From Pleurocapsa minor GSE-CHR-MK 17-07R (lineage in GTDB: Bacteria; Chloroflexota; Anaerolineae; Aggregatilineales; Phototrophicaceae): a stretch of 64,000 bases of DNA. Each line of letters opens with the position of its first letter. Position 1 is the first letter of the stretch. The notes under the pieces are model-generated. The model was given only the letters and a program-made list of their open reading frames with translations. It was not told the origin of the DNA and ran no database searches. Where the stretch lies: the NCBI GenBank assembly GCA_019359125.1, contig JAHHHY010000001.1, forward strand, positions 186,001 to 250,000. The letters run 5' to 3'. Made by a program: the position numbers and the translations under genes. Positions 43,348 through 52,598 of this stretch are shown piece by piece.

Positions 43348-45252
43348 ATGTCACAGGAATTTTCACCCCCCACCAGCGAATGGTATTACCCGTCAGATGC
43401 GGTCAAAAAACAGGCGATCGTGAGCGATTATGAAGCGCTCTATCGCAAGTCGATGGCGGATATTGAGGCTTTCTGGGACGAGCAGGCGCAGAAACTGCAT
43501 TGGTTCGAGCCGTGGGAGAAAGTGCTCGATACCTCTGATGCGCCGTTCTACAAGTGGTTTGTGGGCGGCAAGACCAATATCGCCTATAACGCGCTTGACC
43601 GTCACGTCAAGACCTGGCGGCGCAACAAGCTGGCGATCATCTGGGAAGGTGAGCCGGGTGACAAGCAGACGTACAGCTACTGGCGCCTGTGGCGCGAGGT
43701 GAACAAGTGCGCCAATGTGCTCAAGAGCCTGGGCGTGAAAAAAGGCGACCGCGTCACGATTTACATGGGGCGCATCCCCGAGCTGGTCATCTCGATGCTG
43801 GCCTGCGCCAAGATTGGCGCGGTGCACAGCGTGGTCTACGGCGGATTCAGCGAGCACGCGCTGGCCGATCGCATCGAAGACGCCCAGAGCAAGGTGCTGA
43901 TTACGGCGGACGGCGCGTGGCTGCGCGGCAATATCGTCAAGCTGAAGGATATCGTGGACGAGGCCGTGCATCGCTCGCCGATTGTGGAGAGCGTGCTGGT
44001 GGTGAAGCGCACCGGCCACGACGTGAAGATGCAGCAGGGGCGCGACTACTGGTATCACGACCTGATGGGGCTGCCGATCGCCAGCCCGCAGTGCGAGACG
44101 ACCGTCATGGACGCGGAAGACCCGCTGTTCATCCTGTATACCAGCGGCACGACCGGCAAGCCGAAGGGCATCCTGCACACGCATGGCGGCTACAGCGTGT
44201 ATACCAGCACGACGCTGCAATGGGTGTTTGACGTGAAGGATGATGACCGCTACTGGTGCGCGGCTGACCCCGGCTGGATCACGGGACACAGCTATATTGT
44301 GTACGCGCCGCTGATTATCGGTGCGACCGAGATCATTTATGAAGGTGCGCCGAATCATCCTTATCCGGACCGCTGGTGGCGGCTGGTGGCGGAGTATGGC
44401 GTGACGATCCTGTATACCGCGCCGACGGCCATCCGCGGCCTGATGCGTTTTGGTGATGCCTGGCCGAATCGCCATGACCTGAGCAGCATTCGCCTGCTGG
44501 GGTCGGTGGGCGAGCCGATTAATCCGGAGGCCTGGCGCTGGTTCCACAAAGTAATCGGCAAGGAAAAATCACCCATCATGGACACCTGGTGGCAGACAGA
44601 AACGGGCGGCTTCATGATCGCTCCGATGCCGTCTGTGCCGCTGAAACCGGGCAGCGGGACCCGTCCGTTCCCTGGCATTGAGGCCGATGTGGTGGACGAG
44701 CATGGCGTGTCGTGCCCGCCGGGCGTCGACGGGAATCTGGTCATCAAGGGGCCGTGGCCGGGCATGCTGCGCACGATCTACGGTGACCCGGAACGCTTCA
44801 AGAAGCAGTATTTCAGCGCGTATGAAAAACAAGGCTGGTATCTGACAGGCGACAGCGCGCGCAAGGACGAGGACGGCTACTTCTGGATCATCGGCCGTAA
44901 CGATGATGTCATCAAGGTCAGCGGCTACCGGCTGGGCACAGCGGAGGTCGAGAGCGGGCTGGTCAGTCATCCGGCGGTGGCCGAGGCGGCAGCTATCGGC
45001 GTGCCCGATGACGTGCGCGGAAATGTCATTTATGCGTACTGCATGCTGAAAGCGGGCGTAACGGGTTCACCGGAACTGGTCGATGCGCTGAAAGACCACA
45101 TCCGCCATGAGATTGGCCCGATTGCCGTGCCGACCAAGATTGAATTTGTGACGGCGCTGCCCAAAACGCGCAGCGGCAAGATTATGCGCCGTGTGCTGAA
45201 AGCCCGTGCGACTGGCGCGCCTGAAGGCGACCTGAGCACGCTGGAGGAATAG
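43348..45252 (+). CDS. acsA: Acetyl-CoA synthetase (AMP-forming)
   Basis: 634 residues, typical for Acs. The adenylation motif is [20 protein letters not shown], with [30 protein letters not shown] and the C-terminal catalytic lysine in TRSGKIMRR. Acs converts acetate, CoA and ATP to acetyl-CoA through acetyl-AMP. The SGK lysine is the residue that Pat-type GNAT enzymes acetylate to switch the enzyme off, and a Pat-like fusion protein is encoded 5 kb upstream. The ATG follows AAGGAG. A strong terminator follows. Confidence 0.95.
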   Translation: MSQEFSPPTSEWYYPSDAVKKQAIVSDYEALYRKSMADIEAFWDEQAQKLHWFEPWEKVLDTSDAPFYKWFVGGKTNIAYNALDRHVKTWRRNKLAIIWEGEPGDKQTYSYWRLWREVNKCANVLKSLGVKKGDRVTIYMGRIPELVISMLACAKIGAVHSVVYGGFSEHALADRIEDAQSKVLITADGAWLRGNIVKLKDIVDEAVHRSPIVESVLVVKRTGHDVKMQQGRDYWYHDLMGLPIASPQCETTVMDAEDPLFILYTSGTTGKPKGILHTHGGYSVYTSTTLQWVFDVKDDDRYWCAADPGWITGHSYIVYAPLIIGATEIIYEGAPNHPYPDRWWRLVAEYGVTILYTAPTAIRGLMRFGDAWPNRHDLSSIRLLGSVGEPINPEAWRWFHKVIGKEKSPIMDTWWQTETGGFMIAPMPSVPLKPGSGTRPFPGIEADVVDEHGVSCPPGVDGNLVIKGPWPGMLRTIYGDPERFKKQYFSAYEKQGWYLTGDSARKDEDGYFWIIGRNDDVIKVSGYRLGTAEVESGLVSHPAVAEAAAIGVPDDVRGNVIYAYCMLKAGVTGSPELVDALKDHIRHEIGPIAVPTKIEFVTALPKTRSGKIMRRVLKARATGAPEGDLSTLEE

Positions 45253-45281
45253 GCGGGGCAGGGGATTTGCAGGCGAATATA

Positions 45282-45325
45282 AAAGGCCAGCCCGTCATCA
45301 ATTCGAGACGGGCTGGCCTTTCTTT
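45282..45325. terminator. Bidirectional terminator after acsA
   Basis: A perfect 15-bp stem (AAAGGCCAGCCCGTC and complement) with a 10-base loop is followed by CTTT. It lies between convergent acsA and the SDR gene; the opposite strand runs into TTTTATATT. Confidence 0.9.
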
Positions 45326-45372
45326 ATCTGCATCGTGTTGCTCGTCGATACGACGTGCCTGAAGCAGACCGT

Positions 45373-46272
45373 CTAGCGCACCGCTGCAATTTCCGGCACG
45401 GGGAAATCCACACCCGATGCTTTAACGCTGACGTCCCACAAGCGCCGTGCCACATCCAGGTCTTTGGCAATCGGATTTTGCGGCTCGATTTTGCAGTCCC
45501 CGAAGTATTCGCCATTCACGCCGTTCACGTCCGGCGACGAGGCGATGTAAATGCTGGTGCGCGCGCCTTTCTCAGGGTTGGCGACGAACTTGCTGTATAC
45601 CCAGTTGAAAATTGGGCCATAGGCACGGGTGAGTGACGTGGCCACCACACCCGGATGGAGCGAATTGGCTGTGGTGTGTTCGCCACTCGCCGCCAGACGC
45701 CGCGCCAGCTCGTTGGTGAACAGCACGTTCATCAGCTTGGTGTTGCTGTAGTGGCCCCAGCCTGGGCCGGACATTGACCGCGCGTAGAGGCGTTCCCCTT
45801 GCAGGTTGTCAAACTCGATGACGCCATTGTGATGCAGACCAGACGAGACATTGACCACTCGCCCGGCCGCTGACTGGCGCAGGGCGGGCAGCAGCAGATT
45901 GGCCAGCATGAAATACGACAGATGATTGACCATAAACTGCATCTCAAGTCCGTCGGGCGTCAGCGTGCGCTGCGGCGGGATGATGGCCGCGTTGTTGACG
46001 AGGATGTCCAGCGCCCCGACGCGCTTCAGCACGTCATCGGCCACGCCCCGCACCTGGGCCAGCACCGACAGGTCCCCCGCCACGCCTTCGGCCAGTTTGC
46101 TGCCGGATGCAGCATTGACCTGCTGCGCCGCCGCCGACGCTTTGTCACGGTTGCGGGCATGCACCAGCACGCGCGCGCCCATTTTCGCCAGCGCGATGGC
46201 TGTCGCCAGCCCGATACCGCCTGCCGCGCCGGTCACCAGCGCTGTCTTGCCTGTCAGATTTGGATTGGTCAC
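45373..46272 (-). CDS. Short-chain dehydrogenase/reductase, second copy
   Basis: 299 residues. The cofactor motif is TGAAGGIG, the strand-4 motif is NNAA (ILVNNAAII), and the catalytic Tyr-Lys pair is in YSNTK. It is of the retinol-dehydrogenase-like SDR subgroup (NLTGKTALVTG start). The start is a GTG at 46272 with GGAGA upstream. It is a close paralogue of the gene directly upstream, sharing the same order of motifs such as GLEMQFxVNHLSY and EKGARTSIY. It is the second gene of the TetR-divergent operon. Substrate unknown. Confidence 0.88.
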   Translation of the reverse strand: MTNPNLTGKTALVTGAAGGIGLATAIALAKMGARVLVHARNRDKASAAAQQVNAASGSKLAEGVAGDLSVLAQVRGVADDVLKRVGALDILVNNAAIIPPQRTLTPDGLEMQFMVNHLSYFMLANLLLPALRQSAAGRVVNVSSGLHHNGVIEFDNLQGERLYARSMSGPGWGHYSNTKLMNVLFTNELARRLAASGEHTTANSLHPGVVATSLTRAYGPIFNWVYSKFVANPEKGARTSIYIASSPDVNGVNGEYFGDCKIEPQNPIAKDLDVARRLWDVSVKASGVDFPVPEIAAVR

Positions 46273-46321
46273 GTTAATTCTCCACGATTCACGATACGAA
46301 TTTGGTGATGCGTTACTGCGT

Positions 46322-47200
46322 TTATACGGGGAAGTCCACGCCGGAAAGCCGGGCACTGATGTCCCACAGGCGGGCGGTTGCCTCAGGGTTACGGGCATGT
46401 TTCGACATGGTGCCCAGTGCGCTGTCCTGATAGTACTCGCCGGAGGTGCTGGCCACGTGAGCTGACGATGCCAGGTAGATGCTGGTGCGGGCGCCTTTTT
46501 CAGTGCTGCCGATCATCCGCTTGTAGATGCTGTTGAACCAACCGGACTTTGTGCGCGTCAGGCTGCTGCCGATCAGGCCGGGATTGAGCGCATTGGCCGT
46601 CACCTTATCGCCGTTGGCCTTCAGTCGTTTCGCCAGCTCGGTCGTGAACATCACATTCATCACCTTGGTGTGCGCGTAGGTGCCCCAGCCCGGGCCCATA
46701 ATCATCCCGCCATAGGACTTCTCTGCCTGTAAATTGTCAAAGTCTATGGGCACCCATGTGTTCAGAAATGACGAGACATTGACGATGCGTCCTGACGGGG
46801 ACCGGCGCAGCAGCGGCAGCAGCAGATTGCCCAGCATGTAGTACGACAGGTGATTGACGGCAAACTGCATCTCCAGCCCGTCCTCTGTCAGCGTCCGCCG
46901 TTCCGGGATGATGGCGGCATTGTTGATGAGCACATCCAGCGCATCATGCGCCCCCACCTGGTCTGCCAGCCCGCGAACCTCGCGCTGGCTGGACAAGTCG
47001 CCAATGACCAGTTCGATCTGGTTGCTGCCAGATTTTTGCCTGGCTTCATCCAGGGCCGGCGCGCCGCGTTTTTCATGGCGGGCATGCAGGAGTACCCGTG
47101 CGCCCATCTTTGCCAGCCCGACGACGGTCGCCAGCCCGATACCCGTGCTCGATCCTGTGACAAGTACTGTCTTTCCGGCCATGCTTCCTGAAACCATCAT
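46322..47200 (-). CDS. Short-chain dehydrogenase/reductase, first copy
   Basis: 292 residues with TGSSTGIG cofactor motif, LDVLINNAAII and the catalytic YAHTK. It is a paralogue of the following gene, 49 bp downstream, and the pair probably arose by tandem duplication. The start could be ATG 47200, 47197 or 47182; the GGGGGGA just before the first two and AGGAAG before the third are all possible ribosome sites. It is divergent from a TetR-type regulator whose operators lie in the 119-bp gap, so expression is likely inducible by the regulator's ligand. The substrate is unknown. Confidence 0.87.
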   Translation of the reverse strand: MMVSGSMAGKTVLVTGSSTGIGLATVVGLAKMGARVLLHARHEKRGAPALDEARQKSGSNQIELVIGDLSSQREVRGLADQVGAHDALDVLINNAAIIPERRTLTEDGLEMQFAVNHLSYYMLGNLLLPLLRRSPSGRIVNVSSFLNTWVPIDFDNLQAEKSYGGMIMGPGWGTYAHTKVMNVMFTTELAKRLKANGDKVTANALNPGLIGSSLTRTKSGWFNSIYKRMIGSTEKGARTSIYLASSAHVASTSGEYYQDSALGTMSKHARNPEATARLWDISARLSGVDFPV

Positions 47201-47255
47201 TCCCCCCAAAGTTATTGGACTGTTTGCAGACGTATAAAGTTCTGTTATGCTGTAA

Positions 47256-47314
47256 ACATGAGCAATAACTCATGTCCTTATGATGTGAGCATTTGCTCAT
47301 ATTTTCAAATGAGC
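47256..47314. promoter_or_regulatory. TetR-type operators between tetR and the SDR pair
   Basis: ACATGAG-N6-CTCATGT (47256-47275) and TGAGCA-TT-TGCTCA (47286-47299) are perfect palindromes sharing the half-site TGAG/CTCA. A third TGAGC half-site follows at 47310-47314. Placement in the divergent promoter region points to the neighbouring TetR protein as their ligand-sensitive binder. Confidence 0.7.
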
Positions 47315-47319
47315 GATTT

Positions 47320-47964
47320 ATGAGAGATCCCATGCGCCATCAGCCACGCCAGGAACGCGCACGACAGCGGGTAGATGCCATCTTGCAGGCGGCCGAGTAT
47401 CTTCTTCTGCGCGCGGATACCAGCGACCTGAATACCAATATGATTGCCGAGCTGGCACAGGTGCCTGTTGGGTCGGTCTATCAGTATTTCAGCGATAAAG
47501 ACCAGGTCGTGATCGCGCTGCTCGAGCGCTTCCGCGACGACATTGTCCGCCACTATCAGCAGCAGGGGACAATGCCGCTGGTGGATGCCCTCGTCACCCC
47601 CATGTTTACCTACGGTGGACAGCATTTTGGCACCTCGCGCGTGCTGATGACGCCCCCTGCTAATCCGGTCGTGCTGGAGGCTGTCCAGCGGGTGCGGGGC
47701 GATATCCAGCAGGAATGGGCGGCGCTCATCCGGCTGCATCTGCCCCGCCTGCCTGAAGACCAGGTGCTGCTGGCCGCAGACATCAGCCTGACGGCGGCCA
47801 GCAGCCTGATCGTGCACGGGTCGCGCGCCAAACAGACCGCCTCCAGCGAAGCCGAAATGGCGCTGGCAGAGTCAACGGCGACGCGCATCATCAAGCAGGT
47901 GTATCCGCTGCTGAATGGCTACTTCGCGCAGATCAGCGCGCAGCATCAATCATCGCCTGAATGA
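47320..47964 (+). CDS. TetR/AcrR-family transcriptional regulator
   Basis: 214 residues from ATG 47320 (210 from the in-frame ATG at 47332). The N-terminal helix-turn-helix is typical (QERARQRVDAILQAAEYLLL, then IAELAQVPVGSVYQYFSDKDQV). The C-terminal ligand domain has no recognisable family. It is divergent from the two SDR genes and overlaps the convergent MocA-type gene by 32 bp at the 3-prime end. It most likely represses the SDR genes and itself through the palindromes in between. Confidence 0.9.
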   Translation: MRDPMRHQPRQERARQRVDAILQAAEYLLLRADTSDLNTNMIAELAQVPVGSVYQYFSDKDQVVIALLERFRDDIVRHYQQQGTMPLVDALVTPMFTYGGQHFGTSRVLMTPPANPVVLEAVQRVRGDIQQEWAALIRLHLPRLPEDQVLLAADISLTAASSLIVHGSRAKQTASSEAEMALAESTATRIIKQVYPLLNGYFAQISAQHQSSPE

Positions 47965-49051
47965 AGCGCGCATGCTGCGCGGCCTCGCGCACATCGGTGA
48001 CTGGCTGCGTGCCGTTGACGACGTTGGCGTGAAAGGCCAGTAGCTCATTTTTGAACGCTTCCTCGTAATTGACGATGATGCGCTTCTCCCAGGCCAGCTC
48101 GCCCTCGTGCCCCTGCACGATGATCGGCGTCGGCATATTCTTGAAATAGGGTGACGGGAAGGTCAGGTACAGGCGCTCGTCGTTCGAGAAAAAGGCATAC
48201 TCTTCTTTGTAATCTTTGAGATAGCCTAAATAGTGCCAGTCCAGCGTAATGCGCAGGTCGTTGGGATACTCAATCAGGCTGTTGATCGACAGGCCGCCGC
48301 GCCAGATATCGGTGTGCAGCACGCGCGTTGGCTCGCCCAGCAGGCCAAACAGCATGTATGTCTGGTGGATCAGGCTGACGGTCATCATGCCATAGGCCAG
48401 GCGCAGGCGCGGGTCGGCGCGTCGCTCGCCCAATGCCTCGTCCACCAGCCCGGCCAGCTCGCCCTCGGCCAGCGCATGGCGCGAGCCTTCCACCACGTCG
48501 CCAAATGCAGGCGCATCACGATGCCCCTCCACAACTACGCCATTGCCGCGGCGGATGCGATGAGCGGCCCAGCCCAGCGTGTCATCCGGGTGCAGCACGG
48601 TGATACGCCCGTAGCCAGGCTCATTCATCTTCAGCAGGTGTTCGCGGAACAGGCTGAACGCCGGATCATAGCGCTTGTGGTAGCCCATTTGCAGAATAGC
48701 GGGGCTCGATGACGCCTTATGCAGGATGGTCTCTACCTCGCGCACATTCCATGCCAGGGGCTTTTCGCAGAAGACATGCTTGCCGGCCTCCAGCGCATCT
48801 ATGACCGTCTGGAAATGCGATCCGCCGTGGAAGATGCCGACAGCGTCGATGGATGGGTCGTTCAACAGGTCGTGGTAATCGGCGGTGCGCCTGCTGATGC
48901 CATAGCGGTCACCCACCGCGTTCAGCGTCGGCGCATGTGGGTCGGCCAGCCCGGCGACTTCAAAGTATTCGTCGTACTCGGTCAGGTGGGGCAGGTGCAT
49001 CATCTGGGCGACTGCGCCACAGCCGATCACACCGATGCGAAGCCGTCTCAT
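47933..49051 (-). CDS. Gfo/Idh/MocA-family oxidoreductase
   Basis: 372 residues. The N-terminal Rossmann motif is RIGVIGCGAVAQMMHLP, and the family lysine is in HVFCEKPLAWN. The C-terminal alpha/beta domain begins around residue 130. The chosen ATG at 49051 follows GGGAGGTAAGGAA and begins directly before the Rossmann strand; an upstream in-frame ATG adds 11 residues. The family oxidises or reduces sugars, inositols and related compounds with NAD(P). The specific substrate cannot be told. It is monocistronic, convergent with tetR and divergent from the stress operon. Confidence 0.9.
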   Translation of the reverse strand: MRRLRIGVIGCGAVAQMMHLPHLTEYDEYFEVAGLADPHAPTLNAVGDRYGISRRTADYHDLLNDPSIDAVGIFHGGSHFQTVIDALEAGKHVFCEKPLAWNVREVETILHKASSSPAILQMGYHKRYDPAFSLFREHLLKMNEPGYGRITVLHPDDTLGWAAHRIRRGNGVVVEGHRDAPAFGDVVEGSRHALAEGELAGLVDEALGERRADPRLRLAYGMMTVSLIHQTYMLFGLLGEPTRVLHTDIWRGGLSINSLIEYPNDLRITLDWHYLGYLKDYKEEYAFFSNDERLYLTFPSPYFKNMPTPIIVQGHEGELAWEKRIIVNYEEAFKNELLAFHANVVNGTQPVTDVREAAQHARFIQAMIDAAR

Positions 49052-49156
49052 GAATTCCTTACCTCCCTGTGAGTCTGTCATCACACACGCTGATTACACT
49101 GAATGCTGGTTTTGATAGTAACGCGTTTTAACCCGCGCAGATGAGCTGAATTCAGC

Positions 49157-49627
49157 ATGTCACACAGAATTTTCACGCACAAGTCAGTCATTCCGACCAC
49201 CATGGACAGGATGATGGCTTTTCACTCAGATAAAAACGCCTTCTCCCGGCTGACGCCGCCTCCCATTTTCATGCAGCTGCATCGCGATGACCGCACCAGC
49301 ATCACCGCCGGGGAGCTGGAATTCACACTGTGGTTTGGGCCGATTCCTGCCCGCTGGACCGCCGTGCACGAGCCTGGTGCGATTGAGACCTCGTTTGCCG
49401 ACCGGATGCTCAAAGGCCCGATGAAGTATTGGCGGCATGAGCATCAGTTTCGCGAGGTGCCCGGCGGCATCGAGCTGACCGACCGCATCGAGTACGACTA
49501 CATGCCGTCCGGCTTCTGGGCGGTGTTTGGGCGGCTGTTTTTCAGCCCGCTTCCGCTGAAGGGGTTGTTCTTTTACCGGCATCTGCGTACGCGGCTGGGC
49601 ACCCGTGTCCCGGCGACTGGCGGGTGA
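49157..49627 (+). CDS. SRPBCC-family ligand-binding protein
   Basis: 156 residues. The N-terminus (ATG 49157; FTHKSVIPTTMDRMMAFHSD) and the central EHQFREVPGGIELTDRIEYDY match the START/SRPBCC cavity fold often annotated as cyclase/dehydrase-like. The C-terminal FFYRHLRTRLG is typical. There is no catalytic signature. It starts a run of seven co-directional genes and its stop overlaps the next GTG by 4 bases. In light- or stress-induced gene sets of other bacteria SRPBCC proteins sit beside photolyase and carotenoid-type oxidoreductases; a lipid- or carotenoid-binding role is inferred. Confidence 0.8.
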   Translation: MSHRIFTHKSVIPTTMDRMMAFHSDKNAFSRLTPPPIFMQLHRDDRTSITAGELEFTLWFGPIPARWTAVHEPGAIETSFADRMLKGPMKYWRHEHQFREVPGGIELTDRIEYDYMPSGFWAVFGRLFFSPLPLKGLFFYRHLRTRLGTRVPATGG

Positions 49628-51171
49628 CCGTGGCTGCGCGCAGGACTGAATCCCCAAAGATTGTCATCATTGGCGCGGGCGTGGGCGGGCTGACGGCTGG
49701 CGCGCTGCTGGCGCAGGCGGGCTGCGATGTCACCGTGCTCGAAGCCCAGCTGTACGCGGGCGGCTGTGCTGGCACGTTCTATCACCAGGGCTATCGGTTT
49801 GAGGCTGGCGCGACTGTCGCGGGCGGTTTTCAGCCCAACGGCCCGCATTACGTCGTTGGCAAGCGGCTGGATATCGACTGGCCAGTACACGTGCATGACC
49901 CTGCCTGGGTGGTGCATATGCCCACGCGTGAAATCGCGCTGACGCAGGACAATGCCAACGTGCTGGAAAATTTCCCGCGCAGCGCATTCTTCTGGAATGA
50001 GCAGTCGGCGCTGGCTGATCTGGGCTGGTCGCTGTCCGCGCAGGGGCTGCCGTGGCCGCCCACCAACGGGCATGAATGGGCGCAGCTCATCAAAGTGGCA
50101 CTGAAGAATTTCCCGCGTGATGTGCGCATGGCGCCATTTGCGTTGGGCACCGCCTACCAATGGCTGCGCGTGCGCGGTCTGGCCGATGATCCGGAGCTGG
50201 TGCGTTTTCTGGATGCCCAGTTGTTGATTTCGGCGCAGACGACCACGCGTGGCGCGAATGCCATTTACAGCGCCACCGCGCTTGATCTGGCGCGGCAGGG
50301 TGTTTACCATGTTGAGGGCGGCATTGGCGGCATCGCCGACACGCTTGTGAAAAAGCTGGAATCGCTGGGCGGACGCGTGCTTTTCCGCCAGAAGGTGCAG
50401 CGCATCAACGTCAGCGAGGGCCGCGCCGTCAGCGTGACCACCAAAAAAGGCGAGACGTATGCGGCGGACTGGGTGCTGGGCAACCTGACGCCGTGGTCGC
50501 TGGACAGTCTGCTGGAAGATGCCAGCCCGAAGCAATTGCGCGAGGAAGTCGCCAGGCGTAAGCCGGGCATGGGTGCATTTGTGCTGCATCTGGGCATCGA
50601 TGGCGCAGCTTTTCCCGCTGAAATGCCCGATCATCATCAGTTTATCGACAGCATCGACGGCCCGCTGGGCGAGGGACACAGCATCTTCATGTCTGTTTCC
50701 CCGGCGTGGGATAGTTCGCGTGCGCCGCAGGGCAATCGTGCCGTCACCGTGACCACGCACACCCGGGTGGGTGACTGGTACGCGGCTGCCGAGCAGGGGC
50801 AGGATGCGTATGAGGCGCGTAAGGCCGAGTATCAGGCGATGGTGCTGGACGGCATCTCGCGCTATATCCCCGGCTTCAAAGAGGCCGTGCGCTTCAGCAT
50901 GGCGGGATCGCCTACATCGTATGCCTTTTGGACCGGTCGCGCGCAGGGCATGGTCGGCGGGTTCCCGCAGACCAGCCTGTTTAAGGCGCGTGGTCCGCTG
51001 ACCGGCATCCCCAACGTGCGGCTGGTAGGCGATTCGATTTTCCCTGGTCAATCAACGGCGGGTGTGTCGCTCGGTGCGATGCGCGTGGCCGATGACCTGA
51101 TTCGGCGCATGCCCGCTGCGTCTGCCATGCGCCGCGAACGCCAGTCTCCACAGGGAGCTGTGGGTTCATGA
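49624..51171 (+). CDS. CrtI-like FAD-dependent desaturase/isomerase family protein
   Basis: 515 residues. The dinucleotide-binding motif is KIVIIGAGVGGLTAGALLAQ with VLEAQLYAGGCAGT. The C-terminal FAD motif is LVGDSIFPGQSTAGVSLGAM. These fit phytoene desaturase, carotenoid isomerase or related NAD(P)/FAD oxidoreductases. No phytoene synthase is in the window, so a carotenoid substrate is not certain. The GTG start overlaps the SRPBCC stop, and its stop overlaps the photolyase start, both by 4 bases. This places it firmly in the same transcription and translation unit. Confidence 0.85.
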   Translation: MTVAARRTESPKIVIIGAGVGGLTAGALLAQAGCDVTVLEAQLYAGGCAGTFYHQGYRFEAGATVAGGFQPNGPHYVVGKRLDIDWPVHVHDPAWVVHMPTREIALTQDNANVLENFPRSAFFWNEQSALADLGWSLSAQGLPWPPTNGHEWAQLIKVALKNFPRDVRMAPFALGTAYQWLRVRGLADDPELVRFLDAQLLISAQTTTRGANAIYSATALDLARQGVYHVEGGIGGIADTLVKKLESLGGRVLFRQKVQRINVSEGRAVSVTTKKGETYAADWVLGNLTPWSLDSLLEDASPKQLREEVARRKPGMGAFVLHLGIDGAAFPAEMPDHHQFIDSIDGPLGEGHSIFMSVSPAWDSSRAPQGNRAVTVTTHTRVGDWYAAAEQGQDAYEARKAEYQAMVLDGISRYIPGFKEAVRFSMAGSPTSYAFWTGRAQGMVGGFPQTSLFKARGPLTGIPNVRLVGDSIFPGQSTAGVSLGAMRVADDLIRRMPAASAMRRERQSPQGAVGS

Positions 51172-52598
51172 CCTGTGTCATTCACTGGTTTCGGCGTGAT
51201 CTGAGGCTGGACGACAATACCGCGCTGAGCCAGGCGTCCGCGACCGGCCTGCCAGTCGTCCCCGTGTTCATCCTCGATCCTGCCCTGCTGAGCGGGGAGC
51301 GCTTCAGCGCACGGCGCATGGCTTTCCTGCTCGACGGCCTGCGCGCGCTGCATGAGGATCTTCTCGCGCTTGGCTCGCGCCTGCTGGTGTTGCAGGGCCA
51401 TCCGGAAGATGTGCTGGGCGCCCTGATTCATGAGCTGGGCGCGTCGGCCGTGTATGCCAACGAAGACTATTCCCCTTATGCCCGTAAACGTGACAGCGCG
51501 CTTGCCCAACGACTGGGGGTACCGCTGCATCTGTCGCCCGATCAGTTGATTCATGCGCCCGGCCAGGTGACCAAAAGCGATGGCAAGCCGTATACCGTGT
51601 ACACGCCCTTCCGCCGCGTGTGGGAGTCGCTGCCCAAGCTGCCCCCTGTGCAGACGGTGTTGCGCGGCAGGCTGCATCCGCTGAGTGATCGGCAGGGTGG
51701 CGACGTGCCGGATATGCGCGCGCTTGGCCTGAACGAGAGCGTCGCGCTGCCGATTCGCGCTGGTGCCGTTGAAGCGGCACGCAAAATGGACTCGTTCCTG
51801 CGCGGCGCAATCTACAATTATGCCGATGGCCGTGATGCGCTGGTCGCGGACCCGTTTGACGGGGGCGGCATGTTTGGCGGGGCCTTCGGCACGTCGTATC
51901 TGTCGCCCTATATCCGCTTCGGCATGATTTCCCCGCGTGCTCTGGTGCAGGGCGCTCAGGCCGCCCGCGACGCTGCGCCCAATGCCGGCGCACGCAAAGG
52001 CGTCGATGTGTGGGTGAGCGAGCTGGCCTGGCGCGACTTTTACGCGCACATCCTGTATTTCTTCCCGCATGTGACCTCGCGCAGCTTCAAGCCCGTGTAT
52101 GACAAGGTGGCCTGGCGCGCGGACAAGTCTGAACTGGAGCGCTGGCAGACCGGGCAGACCGGCTTTCCGGTGGTGGATGCCGCCATGCGCCAGATGAATA
52201 CGCTGGGCTGGATGCATAACCGGGCGCGCATGATCGTCGCCAGCTTCCTCACCAAGGACCTGCTGGCGTACTGGCGCGAAGGTGACGTGTATTTCATGCA
52301 GCAGTTGCTGGATGGCGACCTGGCCGCGAACAACGGCGGCTGGCAGTGGGCCGCCAGCACAGGTACCGACGCGCAGCCGTATTTCCGTATTTTTAATCCG
52401 GTATCGCAGTCCGAGCGTTTTGACCCCAACGGCGACTATATCCGTCACTGGGTGCCTGAACTGCGCGACGTGCCCGCAAAACATATCCACGCGCCGTGGC
52501 TGATGACATCCCCGCCGCCTGCGTATGCGCGGCCGATGGTCGACCATGCTTTCGCGCGCGAGCGCACACTTCAGGCCTTCAAGGAGGTGACCGCATGA
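51168..52598 (+). CDS. phr: Deoxyribodipyrimidine photolyase
   Basis: 476 residues, class I CPD photolyase length. N-terminal WFRRDLRLDDNTAL (antenna domain), then the FAD-binding region with VWVSELAWRDFYAHIL, GFPVVDAAMRQMNTLGWMHNRARMI and DGDLAANNGGWQWAASTGTD. These include the Asn that contacts FAD N5 and the Trp electron chain. It repairs UV-induced pyrimidine dimers with blue light. It overlaps its neighbours on both sides (ATGA each). Its presence in the unit supports a light or UV response. A 6-4 or cryptochrome function is less likely because the DNA-repair residues are retained. Confidence 0.95.
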   Translation: MTCVIHWFRRDLRLDDNTALSQASATGLPVVPVFILDPALLSGERFSARRMAFLLDGLRALHEDLLALGSRLLVLQGHPEDVLGALIHELGASAVYANEDYSPYARKRDSALAQRLGVPLHLSPDQLIHAPGQVTKSDGKPYTVYTPFRRVWESLPKLPPVQTVLRGRLHPLSDRQGGDVPDMRALGLNESVALPIRAGAVEAARKMDSFLRGAIYNYADGRDALVADPFDGGGMFGGAFGTSYLSPYIRFGMISPRALVQGAQAARDAAPNAGARKGVDVWVSELAWRDFYAHILYFFPHVTSRSFKPVYDKVAWRADKSELERWQTGQTGFPVVDAAMRQMNTLGWMHNRARMIVASFLTKDLLAYWREGDVYFMQQLLDGDLAANNGGWQWAASTGTDAQPYFRIFNPVSQSERFDPNGDYIRHWVPELRDVPAKHIHAPWLMTSPPPAYARPMVDHAFARERTLQAFKEVTA

